This document shows, in pieces, positions 5,046 through 7,544 of a DNA stretch of 7,544 bases (position 1 is the stretch's first letter; each line of letters begins with the position of its first letter). The stretch covers positions 1-7,544 of the forward strand of contig CASECH010000019.1 of NCBI GenBank assembly GCA_949286405.1. Direction: 5' to 3'. Source of the stretch: an uncultured bacterium (lineage in GTDB: Bacteria; Cyanobacteriota; Vampirovibrionia; Gastranaerophilales; Gastranaerophilaceae). Both the position numbers and the translations under genes were made by a program. Under the pieces are notes generated by a model. The model ran no database searches, was not told where the DNA came from, and worked only from the letters and a program-made list of their open reading frames with translations.

Positions 5046-5815
5046 GCTACTGATGTCGGAGTTTTTGCATTAATAAGATATAAATGTCTCAAACCTTCAA
5101 GAGTCAATGTAGGGTTAATAAAGTCAAACGGTCTTTTCATATATGTAGCAATTAGACCTGAATATCCTCCTGTTGCAATAATGGTCGCTTTTGTGCCAAG
5201 TTCCTTTTCGCATTGTTCAACAAGTCCGTCAACCATACAAGCAATTCCTCTTATAACTCCTGAAAGAATCGCGTCTGTAGTATTGTCCCCGATAGCTGCT
5301 GATGATGGGGCGATATCAACCTTAGGAAGTTTTGATGTAAATTTGTTCAAAGCTTTTAGTTGTAAATTTATCCCAGGAGCAATAACTCCTCCGATAAATT
5401 CTCCATATGAATTAATTATATCAAAAGAAGTCGCTGTTCCAAAATCAATAACTATTGCAGGTCTTTTATAAAGTACATAAGCTCCTGCCATATTTGCAAT
5501 TCTATCAGCTCCTGCTTCTTCAGGTTTTTTTAATGAAATTTTTATACCTGTGTTGATTTTTGTAGACAGCAAAATAGAATTAATTTTAAAAATATTATCT
5601 ACAGCTCTTTTGAACTTGTTAGTAAGTTCTTCAACAACAGATCCGATAATACACCCGTCGATTTTAAAATCTTTGAATAGAGTTTTTAAAAGCACTTCAT
5701 ATTCTTCTAATGACAAATCTTTGTCAGAAGCGAGTCTGTATTCTTCGACAAGAGCTTCTTCATCAAAAAGTCCGAGTGTAATACTTGTATTCCCTATATC
5801 GGCTGTTAACAACAT
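5042..5815 (-). CDS. coaX: Type III pantothenate kinase
   Basis: CoaX phosphorylates pantothenate, the first committed step of coenzyme A synthesis; the type III enzyme is not feedback-inhibited by CoA and needs a monovalent cation. The 257-residue protein shows the ASKHA-fold pattern: DIGNTSITLGLF with the phosphate loop (6-17), GADRIAN (102-108, catalytic Asp), VIDFGTATSFD (122-132), GGVIAPGINLQLKAL (142-156) and ATGGYSGLI (214-222). The start is the ATG at 5813-5815, 8 bases from an AGAGGA ribosome site (5824-5829). That site and the first two bases of the ATG lie in a 32-base palindrome, which may control expression. The gene overlaps the rex stop by 4 bases in convergent orientation, with no room for a terminator between the two genes. 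The preceding small gene lies 70 bases upstream. Confidence 0.95.
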   Translation of the reverse strand: MLLTADIGNTSITLGLFDEEALVEEYRLASDKDLSLEEYEVLLKTLFKDFKIDGCIIGSVVEELTNKFKRAVDNIFKINSILLSTKINTGIKISLKKPEEAGADRIANMAGAYVLYKRPAIVIDFGTATSFDIINSYGEFIGGVIAPGINLQLKALNKFTSKLPKVDIAPSSAAIGDNTTDAILSGVIRGIACMVDGLVEQCEKELGTKATIIATGGYSGLIATYMKRPFDFINPTLTLEGLRHLYLINAKTPTSVA

Positions 5816-5845
5816 AAAATAGTCCTCTTTCGAGAACTATTTTAT
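5814..5845 (-). promoter_or_regulatory. 32-base palindrome covering the coaX ribosome site and start codon
   Basis: On the minus strand, ATAAAATAGT (5836-5845) pairs perfectly with ACTATTTTAT (5814-5823). The stem continues through a T-G wobble and three pairs (CTC/GAG) to a GAAA tetraloop, giving 14 contiguous pairs. As RNA it would bury the ribosome site (5824-5829) and the A and U of the AUG. As DNA it overlaps the best candidate -10 (5839-5844) and would fit a repressor operator. Which level it acts on depends on where transcription starts. Confidence 0.65.
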
Positions 5846-5867
5846 ATCAAAAAAATATCTTTTGCAA
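5839..5867 (-). promoter_or_regulatory. Candidate coaX promoter
   Basis: The minus strand has a -35 TTGCAA (5862-5867, 4 of 6 bases) and a -10 TAAAAT (5839-5844, 5 of 6) with 17-base spacing that includes a T7 tract. The start would fall near 5832, inside the palindrome and about 16 bases before the ATG. An overlapping TATAAA (5842-5847) is an alternative -10. Read-through from the upstream small gene is also possible. Confidence 0.45.
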
Positions 5868-5885
5868 AATTGTCTACAAGACTTA

Positions 5886-6083
5886 TTATGATGTGAATAC
5901 TGATCCACCTTCAGTTAAACCCGGAGCTGGAACTTGTCCTCTTTTTGCAAAATCATCAGGGGTAATGTATGCAGTAAATGCGTTAGCCTTTTCTGCAGAA
6001 TTACGTTCCAAAAACTTTTTAATGTAATCAACAGGGTTTGATGTTGATTTCTTATTAACGCCGATTGCTTCGATTCCAGCCAT
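5886..6083 (-). CDS. 65-residue hypothetical protein
   Basis: I do not recognise this protein. It is soluble in appearance, with no membrane helix or signal peptide. The N-terminus is MAGIEAIGVNKKST, followed by a likely amphipathic helix (DYIKKFLERNSAEKANAF, about 19-36). A Pro/Gly-rich tail follows (ITPDDF, then QVPAPGLTEGG) and ends in SVFTS. The frame extends to a TTG at 6098, but that codon overlaps the ribosome site. A strong GAGGAG (6091-6096) lies 7 bases before the ATG at 6081-6083, which fixes the start and argues that the gene is real and well translated. It lies between sdaAA (117 bases upstream) and coaX (70 bases downstream) on the same strand. No function can be inferred. Confidence 0.7.
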   Translation of the reverse strand: MAGIEAIGVNKKSTSNPVDYIKKFLERNSAEKANAFTAYITPDDFAKRGQVPAPGLTEGGSVFTS

Positions 6084-6157
6084 AATATATCTCCTCAAGT
6101 TTACATACTCATATCTCTTATATATATAAAAAGTATTTCTTTTCCATATAATTGCCT

Positions 6158-6201
6158 AAAAAAGATATAAGTTTTACAAAACTTAATAAAGATATAAGTT
6201 T
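6158..6201 (-). terminator. Weak candidate terminator and repeats after sdaAA
   Basis: Just past the sdaAA stop, the minus strand reads TAAGTTTT-GT-AAAACTTA (6168-6185), then TATC and six T (6158-6163): a weak AT-only hairpin with a T tract. The 14-base sequence AAAGATATAAGTTT occurs twice (plus-strand 6161-6174 and 6188-6201), so the arms can pair in more than one way. The hairpin is weaker than the two clear terminators of this window, and read-through into the 65-residue gene is plausible. Confidence 0.35.
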
Positions 6202-7081
6202 ATTTTAAAATATTTTTTTCTAAAGCAATAGCAGTACGAGTTTTAGCAAGTCCAGCTTCAGAGCTTTCTTTAAGGGTAGGTGACATTAATTTTCCAGTTT
6301 GCTCCATAGCATCGATAATTTCATCAAGAGGAATTTTAGATTGAATATCAGCTAGGGCAAGTTCACTTGCGGTGACAGCGTGTACTGCAAGGAAAGGGTT
6401 CCTTTTTACGCAAGGTACTTCAACGAGTCCGCATACAGGGTCACATGTGAGTCCTAATAGATTTTTCATAGCTAGTGCTACAGCATTTAAAATCTGTTTT
6501 GCAGAGCCTCCTCTCATTTGTGTAAGTGCTCCTGCTGCCATAGCAGATGCTACTCCGCATTCTGCTTGACATCCTGCAACAGCTCCTGCAAGAGCAACTT
6601 TATTAGAAATAATCCGACCAATTTCTCCAGCAGTAATTAGTGCGTTAATCTGTTCTTCTTCTGATATATTAAGGTCTTCACTTGCTGATATTAGAACAGA
6701 TGGTACTATCCCACAAGAACCTGCTGTTGGACAGGCAACAATTTTACCCATTCTGGCATTTTCTTCACTTACTGCCAGTGCGTATGTAATTATTTTTTCA
6801 AAAGAAGTTCCAAATAGAGCTTTGTTTTTTACAAATTTTTGTTTTAACTTAATACAGTCATCACCACAAAGTCCACTTCTTGAAAGTTCTTTTGAGATTA
6901 TTCCGTTGGATATAGATTCTTTCATCGCGTCAAGGGATTTTTTTACGTATGTTCTGAATTCTTCTATTGTTATTTCGCTTTTTTCTGATTCACATTCTTG
7001 AACGACTTCGTAAATTTTTTTATTTGTATTTTTGCATTCGTAATATAATTGCCAGAAAGTACTTATTATTCTATTTTTCAT
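6200..7081 (-). CDS. sdaAA: L-serine dehydratase, iron-sulfur-dependent, alpha subunit
   Basis: With the beta subunit, this enzyme deaminates L-serine to pyruvate and ammonia using a [4Fe-4S] cluster and not PLP. The 293-residue length is normal for the alpha chain. Signature segments are ACPTAGSCGIVP (116-127), NKVALAGAVAGCQAECG (160-176), AMAAGAL (180-186) and LTCDPVCGLVEVPCVKRN (211-228). C171, C213 and C224 show the spacing (42 and 11 residues) I recall for the three cluster-ligating cysteines of the single-chain Legionella enzyme, so the cluster site looks intact. The ATG at 7079-7081 is preceded by TAGGAAA with AGGA (7089-7092) 7 bases upstream, inside the end of sdaAB. Only one base separates the two genes, so translation is probably coupled. 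The cluster is oxygen-labile, consistent with an anaerobe. Confidence 0.95.
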   Translation of the reverse strand: MKNRIISTFWQLYYECKNTNKKIYEVVQECESEKSEITIEEFRTYVKKSLDAMKESISNGIISKELSRSGLCGDDCIKLKQKFVKNKALFGTSFEKIITYALAVSEENARMGKIVACPTAGSCGIVPSVLISASEDLNISEEEQINALITAGEIGRIISNKVALAGAVAGCQAECGVASAMAAGALTQMRGGSAKQILNAVALAMKNLLGLTCDPVCGLVEVPCVKRNPFLAVHAVTASELALADIQSKIPLDEIIDAMEQTGKLMSPTLKESSEAGLAKTRTAIALEKNILK

Positions 7082-7082
7082 T

Positions 7083-7544
7083 TTAGTTTCCTAATTTTTT
7101 TACATACCTTACTATATACATATTTGGAATTTTTTCTATTTGTTTTATTAATTCATCATTCAGTACGCCATCAAGACAAATGCACATTGAAGCTTGATCT
7201 CCTTTTGATGTCCTGTCACAATGAAGTGAAGCTATATTGATGTTTTCGTCTTGAATATATTTTGTTACTTTTGAAATCATTCCAGGTAAATCTTTATACA
7301 CAAGAATAAGAGTGTCATACTTGCCTGCGAGTTTTACTGTGAAGTCGTTAATTTGTCTTATAACTACTTCTCCTGCACCTATGGAATCACCTGATATAAA
7401 CAGATTAAGTGAGTCTCCTTCAAAAATAAAATCTACAGCATTAGGGTGTCTGTTAAAATCTTCTAAAAATTCAAATTCATAGGATATTGTCTTAGCTTCT
7501 TCTGAATTAAATATATCTTTTATTCTTGTATCATCAACAGAAAA
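7083..7544 (-). CDS. sdaAB: L-serine dehydratase beta subunit, N-terminus beyond the window
   Basis: The frame is open from the right edge to TAA at 7083-7085, giving 153 residues. Beta chains are usually about 220 residues, so roughly the first 65-70 are missing. The visible N-terminal part (about 1-76) belongs to the serine dehydratase beta domain and includes HPNAVDFIF and the GDSIGAGEVVIRQI segment. Residues of about 78-150 form an ACT domain, starting at YDTLILVYKDLPGMISKV, a fold that commonly binds amino acids and here is expected to contribute to regulation or assembly. A GTG at 7299-7301 lies in the middle of this continuous frame and is not a start. It is transcribed ahead of sdaAA, the usual order for split enzymes. 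No frameshift is seen. Confidence 0.92.
   Translation of the reverse strand, partial: FSVDDTRIKDIFNSEEAKTISYEFEFLEDFNRHPNAVDFIFEGDSLNLFISGDSIGAGEVVIRQINDFTVKLAGKYDTLILVYKDLPGMISKVTKYIQDENINIASLHCDRTSKGDQASMCICLDGVLNDELIKQIEKIPNMYIVRYVKKLGN

Noticed and set aside
5181..5822. Plus-strand frames of 96 and 90 residues inside coaX
   Set aside because: They are antisense to a gene with all type III pantothenate kinase motifs and have no ribosome sites.
6084..6098. TTG start at 6098 for the 65-residue protein
   Set aside because: The codon overlaps the GAGGAG ribosome site that serves the ATG at 6083.
7083..7301. A separate 72-residue ACT-domain gene starting at GTG 7301
   Set aside because: The same frame stays open to the window edge and encodes the preceding part of the serine dehydratase beta chain, so the GTG is internal.

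Overview
The window is a stretch of ordinary, AT-rich bacterial chromosome with compact operons. No mobile element, phage gene, rRNA, tRNA or CRISPR array is visible. The gene set combines MurT (isoglutaminyl lipid II synthesis), PdxJ (DXP-dependent vitamin B6 synthesis), a Rex redox repressor, type III pantothenate kinase, a two-subunit iron-sulfur L-serine dehydratase and several YtxH/DUF948 envelope proteins. It mixes traits common in Firmicutes (MurT, Rex, YtxH/DUF948, split SdaAA/SdaAB) with PdxJ, which most Firmicutes lack. A fermentative, anaerobic, low-GC non-photosynthetic relative of cyanobacteria (Gastranaerophilales/Melainabacteria type) is my best guess. It is an inference from gene content, held at about even odds.

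Layout. Positions 2-172 hold the C-terminal end of a plus-strand gene, closed by a strong bidirectional terminator. Positions 212-1703 (minus strand) hold four small membrane-anchored proteins that alternate DUF948-like, YtxH, DUF948, YtxH in transcription order, with a good promoter ahead of the second gene. An 81-base divergent promoter region follows. Positions 1785-4198 (plus) form an operon of murT, pdxJ and a small zinc-ribbon protein. A 232-base intergenic region, dense in inverted and direct repeats, ends in a clear terminator, and the rex promoter starts right behind it. Rex (4431-5045, plus) appears to lack a ribosome binding site. Its stop codon overlaps by 4 bases that of the convergent coaX (5042-5815, minus). 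The coaX start region is a 32-base near-perfect palindrome. Upstream are a 65-residue protein of unknown function (5886-6083, minus) and then sdaAA (6200-7081) and sdaAB (7083 past the window edge), separated by one base.

The genes point to anaerobic metabolism (serine to pyruvate, NADH sensing by Rex), cofactor synthesis (CoA and PLP) and cell-envelope maintenance (MurT, YtxH and DUF948 proteins). I see no clearly new multi-gene system. The most noteworthy signals are the coaX palindrome, the probable leaderless rex transcript, the repeat-rich intergenic region, murT without an adjacent gatD, the alternating DUF948/YtxH array, and two uncharacterised small proteins.
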